IMG/VR virus record: IMGVR_UViG_3300021363_000014 | Location: 1 to 37,150 of that record | Origin: a virus | DNA: 37,150 nucleotides | Reading direction: 5' to 3' (one strand) | In this document: positions 10,347 through 17,657 of the stretch, piece by piece | How positions within the stretch are numbered: position 1 is the first letter of the stretch | How the letters are laid out: each line of letters opens with the position of its first letter | Program-made: the position numbers and the translations under genes | Notes under the pieces: model-generated | The model's input: only the letters and a program-made list of their open reading frames with translations | What the model was told of the DNA's origin: nothing | Database searches by the model: none

Positions 10347-10367
10347 ACTATACTTAATTTAAAGTAA

Positions 10368-10528
10368 GGGCAGGCAACCACTCCCGCCCCTACGTTTGTA
10401 ACCTTACGGGGTTACGTTCAACTACTACAACCTTTAGCTAACGGGCAGACAGCTAAGCCCACCCGTTATATGCCTACCGTACACGGCAGGTCTTTGTCTC
10501 GTCTCTATTCCAGATCATTAAGGAATAG
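10368..10528 (-). ncRNA. Array of five stem-loops between major tail protein and next gene
   Basis: This stretch holds no gene but five consecutive hairpins. Arms: 10505-10511/10522-10528 (7 bp, overlapping the major tail protein stop), 10473-10479/10484-10490 (7 bp), 10439-10445/10462-10468 (7 bp perfect), 10398-10403/10410-10415 (6 bp perfect) and 10368-10374/10383-10389 (7 bp). The second and fifth each contain one pair that is G-U in the minus-strand RNA but A-C on the plus strand, which favours a structure in the late transcript. No U-run follows the last hairpin, so it is not a simple terminator. A role in RNA processing, stability or setting expression of the major tail protein is possible. 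Confidence 0.55.
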
Positions 10529-11405
10529 ATGGTACAGTTACGGCCCCAAGCGACTCATACAACTTAATACTCAAAGATGCGGGCACCTTAATATTAATTG
10601 TCATAAGAGCAACAAAGGCAGCAGCTGATGTCAAATTATAAACACCATCAGCATAAGGAGCCGTGGCAATCACGATCGGTACACCGGCAGACGTAAATGC
10701 TTCAAAGTCCGCCGCAACCAATCCGCTCACAGCCGTTCCGTCGCAATCCGTCTTAACGGTTACATGAATGGAACTGGTAGTGCGGGCCGGGGGAGTAGAA
10801 AGCTCTACATTAACGTCAATCAATTCAGACAATGCACTGTAAAACGTCGAGCCATTCACACGTGCGCCGCTTGCATTAAATTCCTCGCTATCGAGCAGCG
10901 TGATCTTAAACGGCGAGAAACTTGGTACCGTTCCATCCGATACTTTGATATTTTCCAGGTTCGCAAGCGAAAGAGTAAAGCCTTGAAAATTACCCGTCGC
11001 CGTTCCATCGTCTGTCATGCCATAGATATTCTTTTTAGCATCGACGAGAAACGCACGCTGGTTGTCTCCGCTGTGGGTAAACAATGCTTTGTGTGTGCAA
11101 AGAGATTCAATGAAATGGAACCTCCACGAGTACTTACCATTCGTTACAAAATTATCTGCCCAAGGATTCGATTCGTAAACCGGCTCCGTTGACTGATCAT
11201 CCACGCCTTTAAAGGGCGGGTACTTATGAATCCTTACATCGGGATCGTCGATCAACGCCGCGATCCAGTTTGCAGCTACAATAGACTCAGCCGCAGTGAA
11301 TTTAAATGACATTGACGTCGTTATCATTCCTATCCACCGGCTTGGTAAGTCCTTACAAAGCTGCAACCCAAGATTCTTTTTTTGGGGTACACAAACTTCT
11401 GCCAT
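10518..11405 (-). CDS. Major tail protein with C-terminal Ig-like domain
   Basis: A 295-residue beta-rich protein placed after the head-tail completion genes and before the assembly/tape measure genes, the usual place of the tail tube subunit. Residues about 1-205 would form the tube domain. Residues about 208-290 (from SIHVTVKTDCDGTAVSGL) look like a separate Ig-like or Big-type surface domain, common at the C-terminus of major tail proteins. The start MAEVCVPQKKNL follows an A-rich leader. The stop lies within the first hairpin of the downstream array. Identification is by position, size and domain layout rather than a clear motif. Confidence 0.65.
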   Translation of the reverse strand: MAEVCVPQKKNLGLQLCKDLPSRWIGMITTSMSFKFTAAESIVAANWIAALIDDPDVRIHKYPPFKGVDDQSTEPVYESNPWADNFVTNGKYSWRFHFIESLCTHKALFTHSGDNQRAFLVDAKKNIYGMTDDGTATGNFQGFTLSLANLENIKVSDGTVPSFSPFKITLLDSEEFNASGARVNGSTFYSALSELIDVNVELSTPPARTTSSIHVTVKTDCDGTAVSGLVAADFEAFTSAGVPIVIATAPYADGVYNLTSAAAFVALMTINIKVPASLSIKLYESLGAVTVPSIP

Positions 11406-11443
11406 AATTTTATTTTTTAGAGTTTTTTAGTACAACATTTCTC

Positions 11444-12001
11444 CTACAAACAATCATTTCCTGTTGACCTAATTCGTAGATCAACTAATTCAACAGCGTC
11501 CAGGGGATCGTTAAAAATATACTTCTCGTTAGCCTCAAGTCCAGCAACGCCATAAAACGGGCGGTCCCATTTAGTATGGGGCGGAGTCTGCATGGTGTCT
11601 TCCCACACAAACAACCCAGAGTCTGTAAGCTTTTCAAAAAACACTTCCACCAACGGGTAAAGGATTGGTTTTATCACATGCTCATAACGTTTTTCAGCAG
11701 TATAATTTTCCTGCGTAAAATGGAGAAACGCAATGTTAAGCGTGTATTCTACTAACTGCCCGGCGTTCTGAGTCTCTGGAAAATCCATCCGTAGCGCAAC
11801 GAGCGGATATTTTTGATACTTATACGTCGAATCTTTATTCTTAGTTAGCAAATTGTTTGCGATCTCCAGCCTATGACCATACATATAAAATGGAAACAAC
11901 GTATTTATCTTGGCGTTATTGATTAAAGCTATGACTCTTGCGTCAGTGCGCATAGCCGTTATAACTTCACCAATATCGTCTACAAGTACTCGCATCCCCA
12001 T
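11444..12001 (-). CDS. Tail terminator / head-tail completion protein (putative)
   Basis: A 185-residue mixed alpha/beta protein directly upstream of the major tail protein, where tail terminator proteins normally lie. The order helix, beta strands (YPLVALRMDFPE, LVEYTLNIAFLHF) and long helix (YEHVIKPILYPLVEVFFEKL) suits the gpU-like alpha/beta fold of tail terminators. It is 3 bases from the preceding gene. It is known to me only as a Bacteroidota phage-type hypothetical; the role is inferred. Confidence 0.5.
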   Translation of the reverse strand: MGMRVLVDDIGEVITAMRTDARVIALINNAKINTLFPFYMYGHRLEIANNLLTKNKDSTYKYQKYPLVALRMDFPETQNAGQLVEYTLNIAFLHFTQENYTAEKRYEHVIKPILYPLVEVFFEKLTDSGLFVWEDTMQTPPHTKWDRPFYGVAGLEANEKYIFNDPLDAVELVDLRIRSTGNDCL

Positions 12002-12004
12002 TCT

Positions 12005-12718
12005 TTATAGGTCAAAAACATTTTGCGGCATCGGCGGACAAAATTCATTCGCCAAATAAGCCTGCATGGTACCGTATTGATTCGCAGCAAACAAATCGTT
12101 AAACGTTGTGCCACTATAATACAAATAACCATACAGCCCACTCGATATCCCGCTTATCTTAAGCCTACCAATTGCAAACAAGCTGTATTTATTCCAACCC
12201 CTTACAATATTATCCCCCGAACTCACCACCTCACTATTCTCACTACTTGGTATTACGACTCCGAGCTGCGTTTGCTGCTTTACCATCGCCGTCGTATAAA
12301 GGGCGTAGACCATTGGCACGAGCATCGCGTGCATACCCACCCACTTATACGGATAGTTTGCATACGAATAATCGGTACCGTTTTTTAACAGCATCCATCT
12401 ATTATTGGTTTCAATCTTATGCCAGTTAGCACCCTCCACCACTACGGCCACGTTATCAGCAGTAAGAGACTGCCAAACATCGTTACCGAAAGCAACCTGG
12501 GCACCAACAGCATAACCGTTCGGCGTAACCTTCTGCACCCAATCGGGTATCAGGGCTAATGCCGCTGTCATGGCGTCGTAAAAAAAGTCGCCGAGCATCT
12601 CTCGTAATTGCTCCTCCACATTGGCGTTAACAAAGTTCAAAAACCCGTTAGGATTCTGATCTAAGTTTGGCAATGCATAGGGAACTATATTGAAATCGTC
12701 GGCAACTATGTCAAACAT
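12005..12718 (-). CDS. Head-tail connector protein with inserted CBM5/12-like module
   Basis: A 237-residue protein with a helical N-terminus (residues 26-58) and C-terminal helical part (110-175), fitting an adaptor that follows the capsid genes in Bacteroidota phages. Residues about 66-101 (NGYAVGAQVAFGNDVWQSL, ending in a Trp) look like a small carbohydrate-binding-type module inserted between the helices, similar to the two modules in the distal tail protein at 2940-4154. Gene order (capsid, small head protein, this gene, terminator, tail tube) supports a connector. Family membership is inferred. Confidence 0.5.
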   Translation of the reverse strand: MFDIVADDFNIVPYALPNLDQNPNGFLNFVNANVEEQLREMLGDFFYDAMTAALALIPDWVQKVTPNGYAVGAQVAFGNDVWQSLTADNVAVVVEGANWHKIETNNRWMLLKNGTDYSYANYPYKWVGMHAMLVPMVYALYTTAMVKQQTQLGVVIPSSENSEVVSSGDNIVRGWNKYSLFAIGRLKISGISSGLYGYLYYSGTTFNDLFAANQYGTMQAYLANEFCPPMPQNVFDL

Positions 12719-12746
12719 GTAAGATAAGTTAAGCAGTCTTATTTAC

Positions 12747-13397
12747 TTAGTGTTTCATTATTTTAGCTGTAAATGTCGCCACCATCGTTGCCGATCCAGT
12801 CCAGCTTACTGCGTACCATAAATATGGGCTGTCAGGTAACCGTATGGAATAGTTAGACGATGCATCAGCGGCAGTAATAACTGTAATAGCGGTCTGCGTC
12901 TCACGCGTTGGAATAGCCTTAAAATTTACACCGTCAAGACTTCCAAGCAACGTAATCGACCCGGCGACCGTACCGCTCACTTTAGTTACTACAACCTGAA
13001 CAGTTACAGTGCCGGGCCCGCTTACACGCGATTTAGTATAAAGTACCCCCGTCCCTGTATTTGTTACTGTATCTTTAATCGTAACTGAAGCCTGCAATAA
13101 TGCTTGGCTAAAAGTATTCGTTGCATTGTAAAGATCAGCATATACGGAAGTTTGTGCGTACGAACACATACTAGTGAGTATAAACAATACAAATGCCGCC
13201 ATTTTCACCCATCCACGAGTGACCAACTCTTTAGCTTTTTTTGATCCCACATGATACTTTGTACCTGTTTCATGATAAATGTCAGAATCTGTAGCTATAA
13301 CCTCGACCGGAAAATCAACTGACGCATCTTTAGACACGCTTAGTTGCTTCGTATCCGGTCTTTCTTTTTCTTCTTGTTCTACTTTTTCCTTTGCCAT
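12747..13397 (-). CDS. Head-associated protein with internal signal-peptide-like segment (possible gene fusion)
   Basis: A 216-residue reading frame made of two unlike parts. Residues 1-65 form a charged protein ending in GSKKAKELVTRGWVK, like small phage head proteins that end at such a point. Residues 66-82 (MAAFVLFILTSMCSYAQ) read as a complete signal peptide with its own ATG at 13202, followed by a Thr/Val-rich beta domain (83-216) that could be a head decoration protein. It could be one fused protein, or two products if the internal ATG is used. It is placed after the major capsid gene. Confidence 0.65.
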   Translation of the reverse strand: MAKEKVEQEEKERPDTKQLSVSKDASVDFPVEVIATDSDIYHETGTKYHVGSKKAKELVTRGWVKMAAFVLFILTSMCSYAQTSVYADLYNATNTFSQALLQASVTIKDTVTNTGTGVLYTKSRVSGPGTVTVQVVVTKVSGTVAGSITLLGSLDGVNFKAIPTRETQTAITVITAADASSNYSIRLPDSPYLWYAVSWTGSATMVATFTAKIMKH

Positions 13398-13433
13398 AGT
13401 ATTTTTAATTTTTCGGTGTTAAAAATTTTTTGC

Positions 13434-14879
13434 CTAAGCCGCAGCAATTTGTGACTTAATATCGGCTAAGTCATCATATACAAAACCAGCTGCATCATTT
13501 TCGCTGTGATAAGAATGCAACCGCATTTCAGCAATCGCAGTAATCAAGTTAAGCGTAAAGTCTGCATTCTCCCATCCAAACTGCATTGAAAAATCTTTAT
13601 ATATAAGATTTTTAAAACAATCAATAGCGATAGCTTGAACAAAGCCTACTGGTACGTTATAATCTTCTACAATCGTTGCGCCGGGAACTTGCCGCAAATT
13701 TAAATTCATGTAAGAACCTTGTGAAACCGCTTTTTCCATATCCATATTAGCGGTATCAATCGGATTCATGAAAATTACAATCGGACTATTGATAAACGCT
13801 TTATGAATCTGTGCAACAATAGCACGGCAGCAATCCCAATTATTTGGATTTTGGGTAGACAACCCCGAAGTAGTGAAACCCAAAGAAAAAGTTTGCACAC
13901 CTCCAGGAACTGTACCGGATTCAACGCCCGTCATAAGCGCAGTATTCACAGCAATCTTAAGCTGGTATGCTAACTCAATTTGAATAAAGGAAGTCATACC
14001 GTCAATATCATCAAGAAGTTCCGTTGCAATCTTCATAGATACGGCAACCTTCTTAGCAATTGACTTTTCAACTTCAAGTGTAAACGATACGCCCGGCTTA
14101 GCAATACCGGGACCGATAAAAGCAGCGATACCAGATGCGGCAGGAACCTTCTTATTTACCCAAGGTAACGTTTCCAACCCTGTACGCCCCTTAGTAAGAT
14201 AATCCCAAAATGTTGGCGACGTTCTACGAATATCAAATACCTCACCGCCCATACGAATCACAGAACCAGCGGCAATAGTAATTGTATCGCTAATTGTATT
14301 CGCGGGGGTCATTGGCGAATTCGCAGCCTTAATTTCCATAACAGGTACAGCCAAACCACGTTCTCCACTCTTAATCCGCCCAATTATATCCTTGTTTTTT
14401 GTATGCCAAGAAACAACTTGCGCACGAATAGACTCATCTATAGGTTGATTAGCAAGCTGCCCTTTCATTGCAGTAATTGCCTCGCCCTGCGCCACAAGTA
14501 TTTTCATAACACCTTTATCAGCATCAAGCAGCGCCTTTACCTGACCAACATCAAGACCTTCAAAGGCTTTTACCTTAGCATCAATCACCGCAGTGATTTC
14601 CTCCTTAGTCAAAGATTCAGGACCTTCAATAGATAACCGCTTTTCCAGCATTTCTAGGTATTTATACCCATCGCTATCTTTTTCCAACCCGTCTTTTTTA
14701 AACTTAATAGCCGGCGCGATGGCCAGCGTAGCAAGCCCAGCAACAGGATGCAACCAAATGCCCACGATAACGGCAAATGTAAACAATCCAACGGCAAACA
14801 AACCCCAACCCAATTTTATTTTCGGGAATTTGAATAGCCTTTTGAACGCTGTTAAATTTTTTCCAAACTCATTTTTCAT
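13434..14879 (-). CDS. Major capsid protein, HK97 fold, with N-terminal membrane-like segment
   Basis: A 481-residue protein directly downstream of the prohead protease. Residues about 85-190 are a charged, helical scaffolding-like delta region. The capsid domain follows (SGERGLAVPVMEIKAANSP onward) with a typical late-strand pattern and an E-loop-like region around 250-275. Unusually, residues about 24-60 (LGWGLFAVGLFTFAVIVGIW, then a second hydrophobic stretch) form one or two predicted transmembrane helices. These would normally be removed together with the delta region by the protease. Start MKNEFGKN follows an A-rich leader. Confidence 0.8.
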   Translation of the reverse strand: MKNEFGKNLTAFKRLFKFPKIKLGWGLFAVGLFTFAVIVGIWLHPVAGLATLAIAPAIKFKKDGLEKDSDGYKYLEMLEKRLSIEGPESLTKEEITAVIDAKVKAFEGLDVGQVKALLDADKGVMKILVAQGEAITAMKGQLANQPIDESIRAQVVSWHTKNKDIIGRIKSGERGLAVPVMEIKAANSPMTPANTISDTITIAAGSVIRMGGEVFDIRRTSPTFWDYLTKGRTGLETLPWVNKKVPAASGIAAFIGPGIAKPGVSFTLEVEKSIAKKVAVSMKIATELLDDIDGMTSFIQIELAYQLKIAVNTALMTGVESGTVPGGVQTFSLGFTTSGLSTQNPNNWDCCRAIVAQIHKAFINSPIVIFMNPIDTANMDMEKAVSQGSYMNLNLRQVPGATIVEDYNVPVGFVQAIAIDCFKNLIYKDFSMQFGWENADFTLNLITAIAEMRLHSYHSENDAAGFVYDDLADIKSQIAAA

Positions 14880-14905
14880 ACTCGAATGTTTTTTAAGTTT
14901 TGCAC

Positions 14906-15616
14906 CTATAGTGCCATTTCTTTTAAGTTCAATTTAAATCCATCTAACATAAACAAATTATCCCCGGAAGTCGTGGTACGAGCGTCATCAGATGTTTGCG
15001 AGTCAAAGTTTTGCAAAAATGATTTTTCGGTTTTTGTTTCTTTGAGTGCCTTTATTTGTTTAATAATAGATTCAATTTCACGCCCGCGTTTATTTGATAC
15101 ATCAAACTTGCGGAGGTATTCTTCAAGATGCTCCACATTTACATCGGCTGATTTAATATCAATTAAGCCAGTTTCCGGATTCATGCCATAGAATACCGTA
15201 CTATACTCATACATCTTAAGTTCCAATATTTCTTCCGCGCTTTTTTCCAACGGCTTACCCTTAATCGTATCATAGCCATAAGAATGTTCAAGCGTTTTTC
15301 CATGTGCGTTAAAAAATTTATAATCCGAAAAAAGATCGCGTGCAACCTGCTTCTCTAAATTCAACGCACTCTCCACTACCGCGTGCGTATCGGTCTCATA
15401 CATTTTTACCGGAACACCAACCACGCCAGCATACTTTAAAGTATGGTCTACAAGATGCTTAATCCGGTTCGCGCCTTCGTTAAACGTTTTCAAAAATGCT
15501 CCTTTGCGAACAATATCGCCACCCATGTCTTTATTATTAAACTTAGATATAGAAATCGTTACAATACCCTTGTCTGCAACATCCAGCACATCGGATTTAA
15601 ACACTTTTGTTTTCAT
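14906..15616 (-). CDS. Prohead maturation protease, HK97/S78-U35 type
   Basis: A 236-residue protein with the herpes-protease-like layout of HK97 prohead proteases: GDIVRKGAF (residues 33-41), a histidine motif KHLVDHT (53-59), and the serine motif EHSYGY (110-115, Ser112). It cleaves the scaffold region of the capsid protein during assembly. The C-terminal 80 residues are charged and disordered. Position between portal and capsid genes is canonical. The start overlaps a possible 43-residue upstream gene by 20 bases. Confidence 0.85.
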   Translation of the reverse strand: MKTKVFKSDVLDVADKGIVTISISKFNNKDMGGDIVRKGAFLKTFNEGANRIKHLVDHTLKYAGVVGVPVKMYETDTHAVVESALNLEKQVARDLFSDYKFFNAHGKTLEHSYGYDTIKGKPLEKSAEEILELKMYEYSTVFYGMNPETGLIDIKSADVNVEHLEEYLRKFDVSNKRGREIESIIKQIKALKETKTEKSFLQNFDSQTSDDARTTTSGDNLFMLDGFKLNLKEMAL

Positions 15617-15728
15617 TTTTCTTTTTAATTTTTGCGGCTAGCTTATCCTGATAACTCCTATAGTCGCGATTATCTTTACGCTTTTGCCTCTTTATTTCGT
15701 TTTGCAGTATGTTTAACTTGACTTGCAT
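15597..15728 (-). CDS. Small basic protein of 43 residues (possible)
   Basis: An ATG at 15728 opens a 43-codon frame, rich in Lys, Arg and Asn, ending in TAA at 15597, overlapping the protease start by 20 bases. Its ATG lies inside the first copy of a 21 bp direct repeat at the portal C-terminus. It fills the gap between portal and protease. Without the repeat, the portal frame would run into this same DNA in another frame, so this may be a coincidental frame rather than a gene. Confidence 0.3.
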   Translation of the reverse strand: MQVKLNILQNEIKRQKRKDNRDYRSYQDKLAAKIKKKNENKSV

Positions 15729-15772
15729 TCAATTGATATTGCTTTAATTACCATTCAATTGATATTGCTTTA
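15726..15772. repeat. Tandem 21 bp direct repeat at portal C-terminus
   Basis: The sequence CATTCAATTGATATTGCTTT plus A occurs at 15726-15746 and again at 15752-15772, with identical copies separated by 5 bases (period 26). As 26 is not a multiple of three, the duplication shifts the portal frame; the portal stop codon (15744-15746) lies in the left copy. See findings. Confidence 0.9.
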
Positions 15773-17204
15773 TTGGTGGCTGATTTTCTATTTGACTCGC
15801 TTGCGCAGTAGCGTTTGCAGCCGCTTGCTCATCAGCAGCTTTCTTCGCCTCACTCTGACTATATAACTTATCTCCCTCTGGCCCTATATTTGGCATACCA
15901 ATATACTCAAGCCATTGATTCTTTGTTATAATATCATTAACATAAGAAATTTGCAAACCTGTAGATGCAGCCTGCATAGCACGTCCAGCATTTAACTCGT
16001 CTTCCTGGAAAATAGCTAACTCACTATAATCCGTACAAATCTTGCAGGAATTATCAGCGGCCTTAAAAAACTGATTATACTTTGCCATATCCCGATAGTT
16101 ATTAGGGATCACATTGTTATCATAGAATTTTTTATGCGCTGACTCTTGATTAGAATATGTAGCGTCCGAATCTTCAAATAATACAAATGGAAAACCAAAA
16201 CGTTGACATATTGCTCGTGCACTTGCTAAAACAGTTTCTTTCGTGCCAAGCCCTTTTACGTCAAATGACATCGGATTCCACTTTAACGCTATTTTACTTA
16301 CCACATACTGGTATTGATCCCACGACATTCCATACTTAGCCAAGTCCGCTTGTATATCTTTTTTCTGATCATTGGTCATCGGTATATAACCAGCCACACT
16401 ATCCTTAGTCGCTGCCGCGTCATGGGATATAAAACCAAGCGGGCCTTTCTTACGCAACAAAACATTGTCCGCTTCCATTGCCGCACAAAGGTTACTAACC
16501 GCCATGTCTAGACCTACAAGGCGGGATTGCGGAAGCAAAAAATTATTTTCAAATGATTGTACAAAACTATCTTCAATAATGAATATTGAATTTGGTGGAA
16601 GGACAATAGTTTGCCCCATAATACTTACGGAGTATTCTTTAACAAACTCTTCAATCTTAGTTTGATATAAATATTTTCCGGTAGGCATGCATTTAAACAA
16701 CCAGGGCGGGAGATTAATCATTGCCTTTGCATAATCTGGTTGGTCTTCAAATCCCGCAGGGACTATTGGCATAACAGGACAATAACCATACGTTTTCTTA
16801 TATGCTACCTGCTGTCCACGAAATTGCTCCCATGATTGTAACGGATTTGGATTAAGTAATAAGGCTCGCATACGAGTTGACCAGGGATTTGTCGCCTCGT
16901 TTTCTTTACCCTTTCCCTCACTTCTCAATATTTCCACTTCGCCACTTATATCGCTTTCGGCCATACGATCAATAACAGACGCAAGTGGGTAACAATAATC
17001 GTAAGCCCATTTTTGTTGCATCGGCATACGCAAACCTAACCAGACAGCTTCCTGCCCCTTAAGCCGCATAATATCCCCATTACCATCAGTTGGAATAAAA
17101 TCAATGTCACTACCCATTCGACCAAAAGCATTTGGCCCGGCAATAGTTCCGAATAAATTATTAAAGAATGAATTTAATCCGGTAAAGCCTCTATCTACTG
17201 CCAT
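15744..17204 (-). CDS. Portal protein, HK97-like
   Basis: A 486-residue portal subunit, the dodecameric ring through which DNA enters the head. Diagnostic parts are PNPLQSWEQFRGQ (about 124-136), the wing/clip region, and the conserved stem segment around residues 330-375 (LGTKETVLASARAICQRFGF, then ATYSNQESAHKKFYDNNVIP). It lies after the terminase genes and before the protease. The C-terminus is Ala/Gln-rich and ends within a tandem repeat that probably altered its last residues. The start is 7 bases after a 32-codon upstream frame. Confidence 0.85.
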   Translation of the reverse strand: MAVDRGFTGLNSFFNNLFGTIAGPNAFGRMGSDIDFIPTDGNGDIMRLKGQEAVWLGLRMPMQQKWAYDYCYPLASVIDRMAESDISGEVEILRSEGKGKENEATNPWSTRMRALLLNPNPLQSWEQFRGQQVAYKKTYGYCPVMPIVPAGFEDQPDYAKAMINLPPWLFKCMPTGKYLYQTKIEEFVKEYSVSIMGQTIVLPPNSIFIIEDSFVQSFENNFLLPQSRLVGLDMAVSNLCAAMEADNVLLRKKGPLGFISHDAAATKDSVAGYIPMTNDQKKDIQADLAKYGMSWDQYQYVVSKIALKWNPMSFDVKGLGTKETVLASARAICQRFGFPFVLFEDSDATYSNQESAHKKFYDNNVIPNNYRDMAKYNQFFKAADNSCKICTDYSELAIFQEDELNAGRAMQAASTGLQISYVNDIITKNQWLEYIGMPNIGPEGDKLYSQSEAKKAADEQAAANATAQASQIENQPPIKQYQLNGN

Positions 17205-17211
17205 CTATGAG

Positions 17212-17310
17212 CTAACGTTTTGTAAACCATGTGCGCACAATAGCTAAAAAAATACGCTCTAAAATTTTAGCGGCCAGTATCCCAGCCGCTATTTTTAAGA
17301 CCAACAACAT
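17212..17310 (-). CDS. 32-residue hydrophobic/amphipathic small protein
   Basis: The ATG at 17310 shares one base with the upstream stop codon (TAATG) and the frame ends in TAG at 17212, 7 bases before the portal start, so it fits exactly between its neighbours. The peptide is Ile/Leu/Ala-rich (LKIAAGILAAKILERIFLAI) with a basic end (RTWFTKR), consistent with a membrane-active or membrane-anchored helix. The family is not recognised. A real gene is likely from the spacing, but the size makes it uncertain. Confidence 0.45.
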   Translation of the reverse strand: MLLVLKIAAGILAAKILERIFLAIVRTWFTKR

Positions 17311-17528
17311 TATACAGCTGGATCCGTAGAATCAGTTTCAGCATCAAGCACCTGAAACTTTGCCTTTGCTACCGCCACAAGATCAGCTACCTCTTTAGTC
17401 TCTTTCGAAGAAAGGCCACCACTTGCTGCATCCAACTTCGCTTTGATAAAATCCAAATCCTTTTGCACCCCGTCCGCCGCATCGTTCATTGCCTGAAGAT
17501 CGGCTTTAATGTCATCAAGTTGTCCCAT
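17310..17528 (-). CDS. Small coiled-coil protein between terminase and portal
   Basis: From the start at 17528 (MGQLDDIKADLQ) this encodes 72 residues, mainly one amphipathic helix with heptad-like Leu/Ala spacing and an acidic C-terminus. An in-frame ATG at 17594 would give 94 residues; the shorter start is preferred because it follows an A-rich leader like other genes here and because short coiled-coil phage proteins usually begin this way. Function unknown; small coiled-coil proteins near portal genes occur in many phages. Confidence 0.6.
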   Translation of the reverse strand: MGQLDDIKADLQAMNDAADGVQKDLDFIKAKLDAASGGLSSKETKEVADLVAVAKAKFQVLDAETDSTDPAV

Positions 17529-17657
17529 GATTTTTTTGGTTTGTGTTAAAATTTCATTTAATAAACTTCGCTTAGTTAGTCTACTATAACCCATAGCTAA
17601 GATATTTAAACAAAATTAAACAAATTTTAGTCAAATAAAAAGCTGTAGCCAAAAACC

